A DNA stretch of 64,000 nucleotides from an uncultured bacterium (GTDB lineage Bacteria; Cyanobacteriota; Vampirovibrionia; Gastranaerophilales; Gastranaerophilaceae), in NCBI GenBank assembly GCA_900553895.1, contig USFB01000001.1:1-64000 (forward strand). Direction: 5' to 3'. Positions 1 through 7,955 of the stretch are shown piece by piece (within the stretch, counting starts at the first letter, position 1; each line of letters starts with the position of its first letter). The translations under genes and the position numbers were made by a program. The notes under the pieces are model-generated. The model ran no database searches. It was not told the origin of the DNA and saw nothing but the letters and a program-made list of their open reading frames with translations.

Positions 1-55
1 TTGTTACGGTGTTGTAGCTAAATCAGCCAAGTATGTTCAAACAGAGGCTGCATAA
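1..55 (+). CDS. C-terminal end of an unidentified protein (partial)
   Basis: An open frame enters from the left edge and ends at TAA 53-55. The last residues read CYGVVAKSAKYVQTEAA. This is too little to name a family. Its stop overlaps the Shine-Dalgarno of the next small ORF, so the two are probably co-transcribed with the clamp-loader genes downstream. Confidence 0.5.
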   Translation, partial: CYGVVAKSAKYVQTEAA

Positions 56-66
56 GGAGGTTTGTG

Positions 67-201
67 ATGTTGAAATATTTCGTAAAAGATAAAAATATAA
101 AAATGGATGAACTGAAATTATTTGAAGAAAAAAGAAATGCTACACCAATAAAATTTCATAATGCAGTAAAAATTGAATCCCTAAAACTATTTATTGTATA
201 A
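67..201 (+). CDS. 44-aa hypothetical protein
   Basis: The ORF starts at ATG 67 and ends at TAA 199-201. A very strong Shine-Dalgarno (TAAGGAGG, 53-60) lies 6 nt upstream, which is the main support for translation. The product is small, basic and lysine-rich (begins MLKYFVKDKN, ends ESLKLFIV), with no signal peptide or cysteine motif. It lies between an unknown gene and holA, 7 nt before the holA start. I do not recognise the family. Confidence 0.55.
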   Translation: MLKYFVKDKNIKMDELKLFEEKRNATPIKFHNAVKIESLKLFIV

Positions 202-208
202 TTAGTTT

Positions 209-1174
209 ATGGCAGTATATTTTTTTCACGGGGATGAAGATTACAATATAGAATTAGAGCTCGAAAAAATGACTTCAAAGCTCAATCCTGATTTTAAGTC
301 CATGAACTTTCAAGTTCTGGATAACCCCATTTATCCTACTCTTGCAAATGTTTTACGTTCTACGCCAATGATGTTCGGTAATATGTTAATAGTAATTAAC
401 TGCGAAGATTATTTTCTCTCCAACAAAAATTTCTTTGATGATTCAGAATTAGCAGATATTGAAGACGCTTTAAAAAACAATCCCGAAACATTGGATATTG
501 TTTTTGTCGTAAGACTTCCGCGTGATGAAAATAAAAAACTCGATTCAAGACGTAAATTATACAAAATTTTATCAAAATTTAATTCAAAAGAATTTCCAAC
601 GTTTAAAACTTATAAAACAACAGAAATCGCAGGTTGGATAAAAACTCATGCTAAATCAAAAGATATTAGTTTAAAAGATGATGCTGTAATGATGCTGATT
701 GAACAAATCGGAAACAATTTAAGAGAGTTTAACACAGAATTAGACAAGCTTAAACTTATTGCATATCCTGAAAAAACTGTTACTAAAAAGATGGTAGAAG
801 ATATTTGTATCTCAAATCAGGATTTGTTTAATTTTACTGAACTTATTATGCGTAACGAAAAAGACAAAGCTTTATTGGAGTTCAAAAAACTTTTGGATAA
901 AAAACATCCGCTTGAGCTTTTATCTGCAATTCAGACTATGATTAGGAAGTGGATTATTCTAAAATCTAAATCTTCAAATTGTTCACCTGCTGAGCTTTCA
1001 AAAATGACAGGTCAACACGAATTTGTGGTTAAGCAAACTTTACAAAAGCTTAAAAATACAAAGCTTGCAGATTTAGTTGAATTAAAAGAAAATTTGTTTG
1101 AGGTTGAATACAAGATTAAATCAGCAGAAGCTTTAGACATCGTTTCGGAGGTTGAGTGTGCTATTATCAGATAA
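209..1174 (+). CDS. holA: DNA polymerase III subunit delta (HolA)
   Basis: The 321-aa product matches the usual length of the clamp-loader delta subunit, which opens the beta sliding clamp at the replication fork. The N-terminus YFFHGDEDYNIELELEKM is the family's start (F-x-G-D-E/N, then a degenerate P-loop that binds no ATP). Further marks are a V-x-x-R-L-P-R stretch near residue 100, the lid-domain region FPTFKTYKTTEIAGWI, and the helical collar with LFNFTELIM near residue 210. There is no clear Shine-Dalgarno; the start lies 7 nt after the 44-aa ORF, so translational coupling is likely. It overlaps holB, another clamp-loader gene, which supports the call. Confidence 0.88.
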   Translation: MAVYFFHGDEDYNIELELEKMTSKLNPDFKSMNFQVLDNPIYPTLANVLRSTPMMFGNMLIVINCEDYFLSNKNFFDDSELADIEDALKNNPETLDIVFVVRLPRDENKKLDSRRKLYKILSKFNSKEFPTFKTYKTTEIAGWIKTHAKSKDISLKDDAVMMLIEQIGNNLREFNTELDKLKLIAYPEKTVTKKMVEDICISNQDLFNFTELIMRNEKDKALLEFKKLLDKKHPLELLSAIQTMIRKWIILKSKSSNCSPAELSKMTGQHEFVVKQTLQKLKNTKLADLVELKENLFEVEYKIKSAEALDIVSEVECAIIR

Positions 1175-2003
1175 ATATCCGTTTTTAACACATTATTTTA
1201 CACAAGCACTGACTGCGACAAATCGAGCCTTACCACAAAGTATCTTGTTTTATGGAAGTGATTTTGAAGCTCAATATACTTTAGCAAACGAAATAGCAAG
1301 GCTTTTGAATTGCAAAGAGAATAAAACAGACGATTGTGAATGTCTTAATTGCAAATGGATAAGAGAAAATTCTCACCCTGCTGTGTTAACTATTTCAAGA
1401 TTAGATAACAAACCTGATGATGATGACTCAAAAACAGTTATTTCTATTAAGCAATCACAAATGATTAAAGAGAGTTTGATGTCAGCGTCAGAGTTTCATA
1501 GAGTTTATATTTTTTGTGACAGAGATGATGAAGGTAATATTTCAGGATTAAATCCATTGAATTTTCAGGCTGAAACAGCTAATTCGCTTCTGAAGATTAT
1601 TGAAGAACCGCAACCGGGTGTAACTTTCATATTTTTGACCCGTTATATTGATGATGTACTATCAACAATTATTTCTCGTTCTCAATGTTTCTTTGTGCCT
1701 TCTAAAAAAGGTGTTGATTACAATTATTCTGTGATTGATGGTATTTTTACCGATTATTTGAGTTTTGAAAGAAAAGATGTATTTGATATTTCGCAAAAAT
1801 TACAGGATATGACAAAAGAAATACCTATTCAAACGATTTTAGACGGTATTCAGAATTATATGCTACAACTTTTGAAATCAAATCCACGAGAAACGGAATT
1901 AATTAAGCACATTGAATTTGTTGAGGATGCTAAAAAACAAGCTAAGCTTGGCATGCGCCCAATTAATGTTTTTGATGATTTGTGTTTAAAACTTATAAAG
2001 TAA
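1158..2003 (+). CDS. holB: DNA polymerase III subunit delta prime (HolB)
   Basis: This clamp-loader AAA+ subunit has a degenerate Walker A (FYGSDFEAQYTLANEIA instead of GxxGxGKT), which separates delta prime from DnaX. A cysteine cluster near residues 50-65 (C-x7-C-x-C-x2-C) fits the zinc module of the family. ETANSLLKIIEEP is the Walker B/sensor region, and ISRSQCF is the SRC-like arginine-finger motif. An in-frame TTG exists at 1152, but GGAGG at 1147-1151 would abut it. GTG 1158 has a 6-nt spacer, so I choose it (281 aa). It overlaps holA by 17 nt, and the pair forms one translational unit. Confidence 0.85.
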   Translation: MLLSDKYPFLTHYFTQALTATNRALPQSILFYGSDFEAQYTLANEIARLLNCKENKTDDCECLNCKWIRENSHPAVLTISRLDNKPDDDDSKTVISIKQSQMIKESLMSASEFHRVYIFCDRDDEGNISGLNPLNFQAETANSLLKIIEEPQPGVTFIFLTRYIDDVLSTIISRSQCFFVPSKKGVDYNYSVIDGIFTDYLSFERKDVFDISQKLQDMTKEIPIQTILDGIQNYMLQLLKSNPRETELIKHIEFVEDAKKQAKLGMRPINVFDDLCLKLIK

Positions 2004-2007
2004 ATGA

Positions 2008-2030
2008 CGGTTAGGCATACCTGCCAAACA
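2008..2030. terminator. Imperfect hairpin between convergent genes
   Basis: GTTAGGCA and TGCCAAAC pair around a 4-nt loop with one mismatch, just after the holB stop and before the end of the convergent membrane-protein gene. There is no long T-run, so terminator function is uncertain. The hairpin resembles the perfect one at 61450-61469, also between convergent genes. Confidence 0.4.
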
Positions 2031-2038
2031 AAAACATT

Positions 2039-2875
2039 TTACCCCTCACAAGGCGGAGCAATTGTACCTAATAGGTAGGAATTCACAAATACGCAATAAA
2101 GGTATATTGTATACGATACAATACCAAATATTAGAAGATTGATTAAATAAATAGGATTTGAAAAATCAAAGTTTTGAATTTGTAAAAATGCTAATAAAAA
2201 TGTGAAAACATAAGACGGTATAGCGTTAAATATTGCATACAATATACAATTCAAAATATATTTTCCTGTATAGTTCCCAGCGACAAATATAGCTTTTCTA
2301 AAATTTAAGACAGCGACAACCGAATCCTGTTTTGCATAATTCCAAAGTAAAGCCGGGGCAAGGAAAGCATAAAGCAAAGTTGCTCCCATTATAGCAATAG
2401 AATAACTTTGCATTTCAAACATATTTGTGCCTAAATACATAATACCTGCAATCCCAAGCGTTGTAGATAATGTGAAAACTGCAAATAAAGGCCAACACAT
2501 AATTACATTAGCAACAACAGATGCAATTCCACGCCAAATAAACTTTTTAGTATTAATATCCGGAAGTTCTATCTTATAAATCTGTTTAATTTTGCCATTA
2601 TAAACATTTGCACCGATAATATCAAAATCTCTTGAAATTATTTGAGATGTCAATTCCCAAAAATAACCTTGAATACACAAAAATGGTGCAATAAAAAGTA
2701 GAATTGATAAAGCTAGACAAACGTATCCCCATAAAGGAGGTAATGCTTTGCAAAATAATACAATACAAGATAGACAAATCGCAGGTATAAAGAATTTGAA
2801 TAAAATTAGAAATAAATATTTAAAATGTTCTTTGAAATTATCGATTTTGAACATCCAGCTAAATGGTTTGAACAT
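2039..2875 (-). CDS. Multi-pass membrane protein, DUF4013-like
   Basis: The 278-aa protein has about six hydrophobic segments, at roughly residues 20-45, 50-75, 118-140, 150-178, 205-230 and 240-265. A conserved-looking cytosolic part between the second and third segments (GYFWELTSQIISR, then ELPDINTKKFIWRGIA) resembles DUF4013 membrane proteins, whose function is unknown. The match is from memory of the family pattern and is tentative. The gene is last in the minus-strand block after the two ExbD genes, from which a palindromic repeat separates it. No catalytic motif is visible. Confidence 0.6.
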   Translation of the reverse strand: MFKPFSWMFKIDNFKEHFKYLFLILFKFFIPAICLSCIVLFCKALPPLWGYVCLALSILLFIAPFLCIQGYFWELTSQIISRDFDIIGANVYNGKIKQIYKIELPDINTKKFIWRGIASVVANVIMCWPLFAVFTLSTTLGIAGIMYLGTNMFEMQSYSIAIMGATLLYAFLAPALLWNYAKQDSVVAVLNFRKAIFVAGNYTGKYILNCILYAIFNAIPSYVFTFLLAFLQIQNFDFSNPIYLINLLIFGIVSYTIYLYCVFVNSYLLGTIAPPCEG

Positions 2876-2896
2876 GAATTTTTCTTTCTGTTTTAT

Positions 2897-3026
2897 GGGA
2901 GTAGGGGAATAAGGTAATGAGGGAATAAGTGGTTTTAAATATACAATTTATATATTGCGCTAAATTGGCGTATTTAATTAAAATATCACTAAAATCTCTT
3001 ATTCCCTTATTACCCTATTCCCTTGA
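2897..3026. repeat. 130-bp palindromic element with ~30-bp inverted arms
   Basis: The left arm (2897-2929) and right arm (2998-3026) are near-complementary over about 30 bp. Each arm contains iterated GGGAATAAG-type words. The spacer is about 68 bp and AT-rich. It sits between two minus-strand genes and codes for nothing. The structure resembles a MITE or REP-like element; no target-site duplication is obvious. Confidence 0.6.
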
Positions 3027-3028
3027 GT

Positions 3029-3406
3029 TTACCTAGCAAGCGAAATACTTGTCACACCCACATTTCTTGCACTATCCATTAACTTAACCACAGTTCCGTG
3101 GTCTGCATTATCATCGACCTGAATCAATAGTCCGTCAGGATAATCTTTAACGTGCGCAGAAACAGTAGACTCTAAATCCGCTGCCGCAATTTCTTGTCCG
3201 TCAAACAAATATTTGTTATCATTTGTTACACTAAAATTCATAATTTTAGCATCTTTTGTAATCTGTTCTTGATTAACAACCTCAGGTACAGCAAGATTTA
3301 AACCTTGCTGGTCAAGAAGCGGTGCTATAACCATCATAATGATTAAAAGCACCAAGAAAATATCTGTTAGCGGTGTAATATTTATTTCATTAAAACTATC
3401 ACGCAT
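3029..3406 (-). CDS. exbD: ExbD/TolR-type biopolymer transport protein, short paralogue
   Basis: This 125-aa protein has one N-terminal membrane helix carrying the family signature NEINITPLTDIFLVLLIIMM. The aspartate after PLT is the protonatable residue of ExbD/TolR/MotB proteins. The rest is a small periplasmic domain. It couples the proton motive force to TonB with ExbB. Its start codon overlaps the stop of the upstream ExbD gene by one base, so the two paralogues are translationally coupled. It is a little shorter than typical ExbD (about 140 aa). Confidence 0.88.
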   Translation of the reverse strand: MRDSFNEINITPLTDIFLVLLIIMMVIAPLLDQQGLNLAVPEVVNQEQITKDAKIMNFSVTNDNKYLFDGQEIAAADLESTVSAHVKDYPDGLLIQVDDNADHGTVVKLMDSARNVGVTSISLAR

Positions 3407-3924
3407 TATTCACTCCAATTCTCATACTGATTATCAGTAGGTAAAGGTGTTGTTGCTTCATTCATTACATTATTGGAAGTGTAATTTGAAGTGCTTTCTT
3501 CCAACTTTTGTTGTTCTTTTTTATTTAAAGGTTCACCGGCTACAATAAGTTTTTTATAATGTGCATCTTGTGCTGCATCCATAATATCCATGATAATTGA
3601 ACTTTTTGCCTTTTCATCAGCTTTAACAACAACTTCAGGATTTTCATTATCGCCTTTTGCATTCTCTAAATCTGTAGTCAACATTCCAATTGAAGAACGT
3701 TTTGAATCAACATAAATTGTACCGTCTTTTGTAACGGCAACGGTAATTTTACCCTGTTCGATCGATGTTCCGCTATTAACTTCCGGCACATTTATCGAAT
3801 TATCAACCGATTGAAACGTAGGTGCAACAACCATCATGATAATCAATAGCACCAAGAAAATATCCGTTAGCGGTGTAATGTTGATTTCTGTAAATAATGC
3901 TTTTTTCCCTGATTTTATAGCCAT
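3406..3924 (-). CDS. exbD: ExbD/TolR-type biopolymer transport protein, long paralogue
   Basis: This 172-aa protein carries the same membrane signature as its downstream neighbour (TEINITPLTDIFLVLLIIMM, key Asp in the helix). Its periplasmic domain is longer, with a Ser/Thr/Asn-rich C-terminal tail of about 35 residues after GEPLNKKEQQ. The near-identical helix but divergent periplasmic part suggests duplication followed by specialisation. It follows exbB after a 112-bp gap that holds a palindromic element. Confidence 0.88.
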   Translation of the reverse strand: MAIKSGKKALFTEINITPLTDIFLVLLIIMMVVAPTFQSVDNSINVPEVNSGTSIEQGKITVAVTKDGTIYVDSKRSSIGMLTTDLENAKGDNENPEVVVKADEKAKSSIIMDIMDAAQDAHYKKLIVAGEPLNKKEQQKLEESTSNYTSNNVMNEATTPLPTDNQYENWSE

Positions 3925-3942
3925 AGATTTTCCTTTTTTGAG

Positions 3943-4032
3943 GTCGTTAAGTCGTTAGGAGTTTAAGTCGTTAAGTTCGTATAAAAGAATCTATAATGAA
4001 CTTAATGTCTTAACGACGTACTTCTTAGCGAC
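3943..4032. repeat. Imperfect inverted repeat of GTCGTTAAG words
   Basis: The left arm (3943-3978) is built from repeated GTCGTTAAG-like words. The right arm (3998-4032) carries their complement (CTTAATGTCTTAACGAC and similar), with a loop of about 19 nt. It lies between exbB and the first exbD. It could form an RNA hairpin that modulates stoichiometry between the genes, or be a mobile palindrome. Confidence 0.55.
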
Positions 4033-4036
4033 TTTC

Positions 4037-4687
4037 TTATAATGCCACACTATTAGATTGTGACTTTAACTGATTTTCTTCTTCTGAATCTACAAAGCTT
4101 AAGAACAATAACTTGATTAATTGGAAATCGTCTTCAAATCTTCTAACAGTAGATTGGAAAGTGTTGTAGCAAACAACCGCAACAATTGCAACGCCCAAAC
4201 CGAAGGCAGTAGCGATTAATGCAGAACCGATACCCATAGCAACTGCTGCTGATTGGTTACCTTGTGATGCCAAATCTTGGAATGTGTACAAAATTCTAAC
4301 AACCGTACCGAACAAACCTAAGAAAGGTGCAACACCACCAATTGTACCAAGAATTGTTAATCTGTGTTCAAGTTTTCTTGTCGCTAAAGCAGCTGCGATA
4401 TCAAATGAACGTGAAAAACCTTTCTTTTGTTCAGATAAGATTCTAACACCTTCTTCCGTAACTTCACCAATAATACCGCCGTATTGTACAGCTAAGTTTT
4501 GTGCGCCCATTAAATTGTTTTTAGTTAATTCCTTTTGTAATTTTGGAATAAACTCAATAACGTTTCTTTTGTTAGCGTTGTAAAAAGCAGCTCTATCAAT
4601 AGCTACTGCAACTGTCAAAATAGCGCACACAAGAATTGGCAACAATACCGGCCAATCTAATTGAATTGAATGTAATAATAGTTCCAT
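4037..4687 (-). CDS. exbB: ExbB/TolQ/MotA-family proton channel protein
   Basis: The 216-aa inner-membrane protein has three membrane helices (near residues 10-30, 110-135 and 150-175). ATRKLEHRLTILGTIGGVAP followed by FLGLFGTVVRI matches the conserved ExbB/TolQ channel signature around the second and third helices. It forms the stator with ExbD and powers the TonB-like protein encoded immediately upstream in the same direction. The length fits the ExbB range. Confidence 0.9.
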   Translation of the reverse strand: MELLLHSIQLDWPVLLPILVCAILTVAVAIDRAAFYNANKRNVIEFIPKLQKELTKNNLMGAQNLAVQYGGIIGEVTEEGVRILSEQKKGFSRSFDIAAALATRKLEHRLTILGTIGGVAPFLGLFGTVVRILYTFQDLASQGNQSAAVAMGIGSALIATAFGLGVAIVAVVCYNTFQSTVRRFEDDFQLIKLLFLSFVDSEEENQLKSQSNSVAL

Positions 4688-4724
4688 TTTTTATATCCTC
4701 TTTTACTCTATTTTTTATCTTTTT

Positions 4725-4808
4725 GTTGGGGTGAAACCCCAACCTATGTTTATTTTTCTTCGTTCCCTCTCCTTAGAGGGGGTTATGGAGGGGGGTATCT
4801 TACATCCC
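4725..4808. repeat. GC-rich dispersed repeat with hairpin
   Basis: A perfect 8-bp hairpin (GTTGGGGT-GAA-ACCCCAAC, 4725-4743) is followed by a TTCCCTCTCC/GAGGGGG palindrome near 4763-4800. The second part resembles the repeats at 18244-18282 and 51418-51448. It is strikingly G/C-rich for this genome. On the minus strand no T-run follows, so it does not look like a terminator for the TonB gene. Confidence 0.5.
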
Positions 4809-4812
4809 CTCT

Positions 4813-6009
4813 TTAATACCTTGACGCATTGAATACGTTGTAATCGAATGTAAACTGAATATCAATGCTTTGTCCTTTAAAGTCCGCTGGTAACGGTCTG
4901 AACGGTGCAGTCAATTCTACTGCTTTTAATGCCGCTTGGTCTGCAGATGGCATGCCGGAAGATTTATGAACTCTGCAGGATAACAATCTGCCGTCTTTTG
5001 CAATCTTGAATAAAAGAACTACACGTTTGCTTTCATTTCCTTTTGGAGGATCCCAGTTCAATTTTATTCTACGTTGCAATTCTCTCATGTATGGACCAAA
5101 GTCAGGTTCTCTTAAGGCATCTATACCTGGAGCACCACCGCCACCTCCTGGGTTGCCGTAATTACCGCTTCCGCTTCTTGAGCCTGTACCTCTAGCTAAT
5201 TGACCGCTACCACCGCCTGCTGATGGTGATAATGATGGTCTTGGTGCATAAGCACTACCGTGCGAGCCTGAACCTGTACTTCCGCCTGATCTTGCACCGG
5301 AACTTGCACCCGTTCCGCCAACAGGTCCTGTTGAAAGAGTTTTACCTACAGGCGCACCTTTTGGTGCCGCAACAGTAAATGGTGAAGATGGTTTTACTAC
5401 AGGATGTGGCGCAGAAACAGGTCTTGCACTTGGCCTTGCTGTAGGTGGTGCCGGTTTTGCAGTCGAAGGCTTATTCGCTGTCGTTTGATTTTTTCTTGGT
5501 GTTTGCGCCTTAGGTTGTTGTTTTGCTGGCTGTTGTTTATGTTGAACAGCATGTTTTTTCACTTGCTGTTGTTGTTTTTTTATAAGTTTATTTGCGCTTT
5601 GTGCTGCAGCCGATGGCTTAGAAGCTTTCTTCGGTGCAGGGGATGGCATAGAAACCTTACGTTTAGGGTCGTTTATGCCGCCGCTTCTTGAATTCATATC
5701 AGAACGATTTTTTGTATTAGGATTTCTCGGCGTTGCTTCTTTATCAACCAAAACAAACTCAATATCCTTTTTTAATTGAGCATCAGGCTTTTTGAACAGG
5801 CTTAAATTAATCCCCATCAAAGCCAAAGCAATTGTAATTAACCAAATTAATAGAACAACTGCCGGATGTAATGCCGTAGAAATCGCTAATGATTTCTTAA
5901 ATGGAATTACTTCAGGTTTGCTCGTTACAATGGATGGTAGAGTGTATGGCTCTACATTGTTATCCTCGTCCTCGTCTAGTATAAAACTTCTTTTACTAAT
6001 AATTGACAC
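4813..6009 (-). CDS. tonB: TonB/TolA-family energy transducer
   Basis: The 398-aa protein has an N-terminal cytosolic stretch, one membrane helix (about residues 43-68, HPAVVLLIWLITIALALMG) and a long periplasmic linker. The linker is Pro/Ala/Lys/Gln-rich to about residue 210, then Gly/Ser-rich to about 295. The C-terminal domain (about 300-398) has the TonB/TolA pattern: PYMRELQRRIKLNWDPP, then VVLLFKIAKDGRL, SSGMPSADQAALKAV and PFRPLP. Lying directly before exbB-exbD-exbD, it should carry energy to an outer-membrane receptor or stabilise the envelope as TolA does. No TonB-dependent receptor is in the window. The linker is long for the family. Confidence 0.88.
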   Translation of the reverse strand: MSIISKRSFILDEDEDNNVEPYTLPSIVTSKPEVIPFKKSLAISTALHPAVVLLIWLITIALALMGINLSLFKKPDAQLKKDIEFVLVDKEATPRNPNTKNRSDMNSRSGGINDPKRKVSMPSPAPKKASKPSAAAQSANKLIKKQQQQVKKHAVQHKQQPAKQQPKAQTPRKNQTTANKPSTAKPAPPTARPSARPVSAPHPVVKPSSPFTVAAPKGAPVGKTLSTGPVGGTGASSGARSGGSTGSGSHGSAYAPRPSLSPSAGGGSGQLARGTGSRSGSGNYGNPGGGGGAPGIDALREPDFGPYMRELQRRIKLNWDPPKGNESKRVVLLFKIAKDGRLLSCRVHKSSGMPSADQAALKAVELTAPFRPLPADFKGQSIDIQFTFDYNVFNASRY

Positions 6010-6078
6010 TTTATTTTTCTCTCTAATATTACCTTTTTAGAATAAATAGTTTGAAGGTGATTTAAATTAACCTACTTA

Positions 6079-6822
6079 CTAATTTTCATAACTATAACTT
6101 GATGTTGAAGTTGTAATAGGTTGAGTCAACAACAAGTCTACAGTTGCATTTGCAGGAATTTCAACATCATTTCCCTTGTCAAACGCAGATTTTACCAAGC
6201 CTCCGCCTGCACCAACTGCTGTACCAAGAGCAGCACCTTTACCTACGCTACCGCCAGCTAATGCACCAAATACAAGACCTGACAAAGCACCTGTCGCGCT
6301 ACCTACTGCCATATCTTTTGCGTAATCTTTTGTTACATCAAGTTTTGTACCACCAACAAGAACTCCTGAAGAATCGTCTGTTTTAATTACAGCAGAAATA
6401 GGAATTTGAGTCCCGTATGGCGTGTATATTTGTGTAAATCTCACACAAAGTTTACCGTTCATGCTTCCTCTTTTAGCTTTTGAAGCTTCAATTACAGTAC
6501 CATAAATTGTGCTTCCGGCTGGAGCGATAAGTTTATTGTTATAATAATAATCTGAACCGAGCAACATACTTACACTTTGTCCTGCCGTTGCATTAGCAGA
6601 TGACAACGGTGATGTTAAAGTCGCAGGAACACAAGTACCTGCCGGAACCATTACAACACTACCTTTTAGCGGTTGCTTCGCAGAATATTGCATAGGTTGT
6701 TGATAATATTGCCCGCTTGGTTGTGGTTGGGGTTGTTCAAAAGAAAAATTTGACGCCGCAAAAGCTGTATTAAAAGAACACAAAGACACCAACATTAATG
6801 ACGAAATCAATTTTTTACTCAT
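6079..6822 (-). CDS. Secreted protein with a beta-rich domain and glycine-zipper segment
   Basis: The 247-aa product begins with a signal peptide (MSKKLISSLMLVSLCSFNTAFA). A Gln/Pro-rich stretch follows, then a beta-rich region around VPAGTCVPATL and LIAPAGSTIYGTVIEASKAK. This resembles the periplasmic TrbI/VirB10-like or SLH-associated beta fold. A glycine-zipper hydrophobic stretch (about residues 170-215, GALSGLVFGALAGGSVG) could insert in a membrane. No type IV secretion genes are nearby, so a conjugation role is not supported. It precedes tonB in the same direction. The 191-aa protein at 8566-9141 shares the same domain layout and is probably a paralogue. Confidence 0.65.
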   Translation of the reverse strand: MSKKLISSLMLVSLCSFNTAFAASNFSFEQPQPQPSGQYYQQPMQYSAKQPLKGSVVMVPAGTCVPATLTSPLSSANATAGQSVSMLLGSDYYYNNKLIAPAGSTIYGTVIEASKAKRGSMNGKLCVRFTQIYTPYGTQIPISAVIKTDDSSGVLVGGTKLDVTKDYAKDMAVGSATGALSGLVFGALAGGSVGKGAALGTAVGAGGGLVKSAFDKGNDVEIPANATVDLLLTQPITTSTSSYSYEN

Positions 6823-6946
6823 AACTATAACCCTCCCTAATAATATTTTATTATCAATCGAGATTTTGTCAATTCTAAAAAATTATCACATTGTTTTTTG
6901 TCTAGTTAAAATCAAATTATAAAAAGAAATAAGTGCTTTTCGTAAC

Positions 6947-7939
6947 TTACAAGCCAGTTTTTAGATTTAATTTGAAGTAATCAATTAACTTGACAATTGA
7001 AAGAATTTCTTCAAACATTGTAAAAAATTGTTTAGGCTCATCTACGGGCTTGAATAAAGAACAAATTGAGAATAGGTCCTTTTTAGTAAATAAACCAATT
7101 AAAAGATAGCCTTCGTAGAATGAACACCTCAATTTATCAGCTCTAAATGCAGTTTTCATATATTTTAGTTTTTGCATAAAAGATGGCGTAATTAAATACC
7201 TTGCTTCTACTTCGTCATTAGTATAGATGTCATATTTTTTATTAAATTCAATATCTTCTAATTTAGCCAAGTTCAATTTTCTATTATTGTACAAACTAGA
7301 ATAGTCATGGGATATAACACCCATAATACCACCTCTTGTTAGAGGTCTTTTTGATTCAATAATAGTATTTCCTGTAAAATTTTTATTCATTTTGATTTTT
7401 ACAATCACACCCTCACGAGCTTTTATGAATTGACTTCCGTTTTTTTGCCAAAAGAGTTCTGCTATTTCAAAATATACATCATTATGTATTCCTTTAAATA
7501 TATCATCATATTTTGCAGAATATCTAGGATAATTTACAAGTAAATTGGCATTGAAAAACATTCTGTCATCATAACATTCTCCTTCTGTCCATTCAAGATT
7601 TTTAAAACAAGAACACACAAGTGGCATGATATTTTGTTTTACAGAGTTTTCAAAACATTTTTTTGTGTAAGGAATAGTATTAAATGCAAGCATTGTAAAA
7701 ATAAGCACCATAAAACCCATGAACTCTGGTATAAACTTTATTTTTTCAAAAATTTCGTTATATAAGACTAAACTTGAAAATATAACAATTGCCAATACTA
7801 CAAATAATATAGATAAAACCGTAGAAATAATTAAGTTATGCTTTCGCTCATCTTCGAAATCTAGAATACTTGGTTTTATAAGATTAAAAAAGTTTTCTTG
7901 AAACTCATTGCGCATTTGCGAATATGTTTTTTCTTGCAT
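6947..7939 (-). CDS. DUF3137-like membrane protein, LemA partner
   Basis: The 330-aa protein has two adjacent membrane helices (about residues 36-62 and 70-90: IISTVLSILFVVLAIVIFSS and FMGFMVLIFTMLAF). A larger soluble domain follows with a DIFKG motif, ARYLITPSFMQKL and FTKKDLFSICSLF. The layout and its place right after lemA match the DUF3137 family, whose function is not established. The 16-nt gap to lemA suggests one operon. The call rests on context plus pattern. Confidence 0.7.
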   Translation of the reverse strand: MQEKTYSQMRNEFQENFFNLIKPSILDFEDERKHNLIISTVLSILFVVLAIVIFSSLVLYNEIFEKIKFIPEFMGFMVLIFTMLAFNTIPYTKKCFENSVKQNIMPLVCSCFKNLEWTEGECYDDRMFFNANLLVNYPRYSAKYDDIFKGIHNDVYFEIAELFWQKNGSQFIKAREGVIVKIKMNKNFTGNTIIESKRPLTRGGIMGVISHDYSSLYNNRKLNLAKLEDIEFNKKYDIYTNDEVEARYLITPSFMQKLKYMKTAFRADKLRCSFYEGYLLIGLFTKKDLFSICSLFKPVDEPKQFFTMFEEILSIVKLIDYFKLNLKTGL

Positions 7940-7955
7940 TTCTATATTTTACCTT

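Noticed and set aside
5404..5691. 95-codon plus-strand frame opposite tonB
   Set aside because: It is the shadow of the Pro/Ala/Gln linker of tonB; the predicted product is Cys/Arg/Trp-rich in a way typical of antisense frames.
6079..6822. Type IV secretion TrbI/VirB10 protein
   Set aside because: Only a loose beta-domain resemblance; no VirB4, VirB9 or other conjugation gene nearby.
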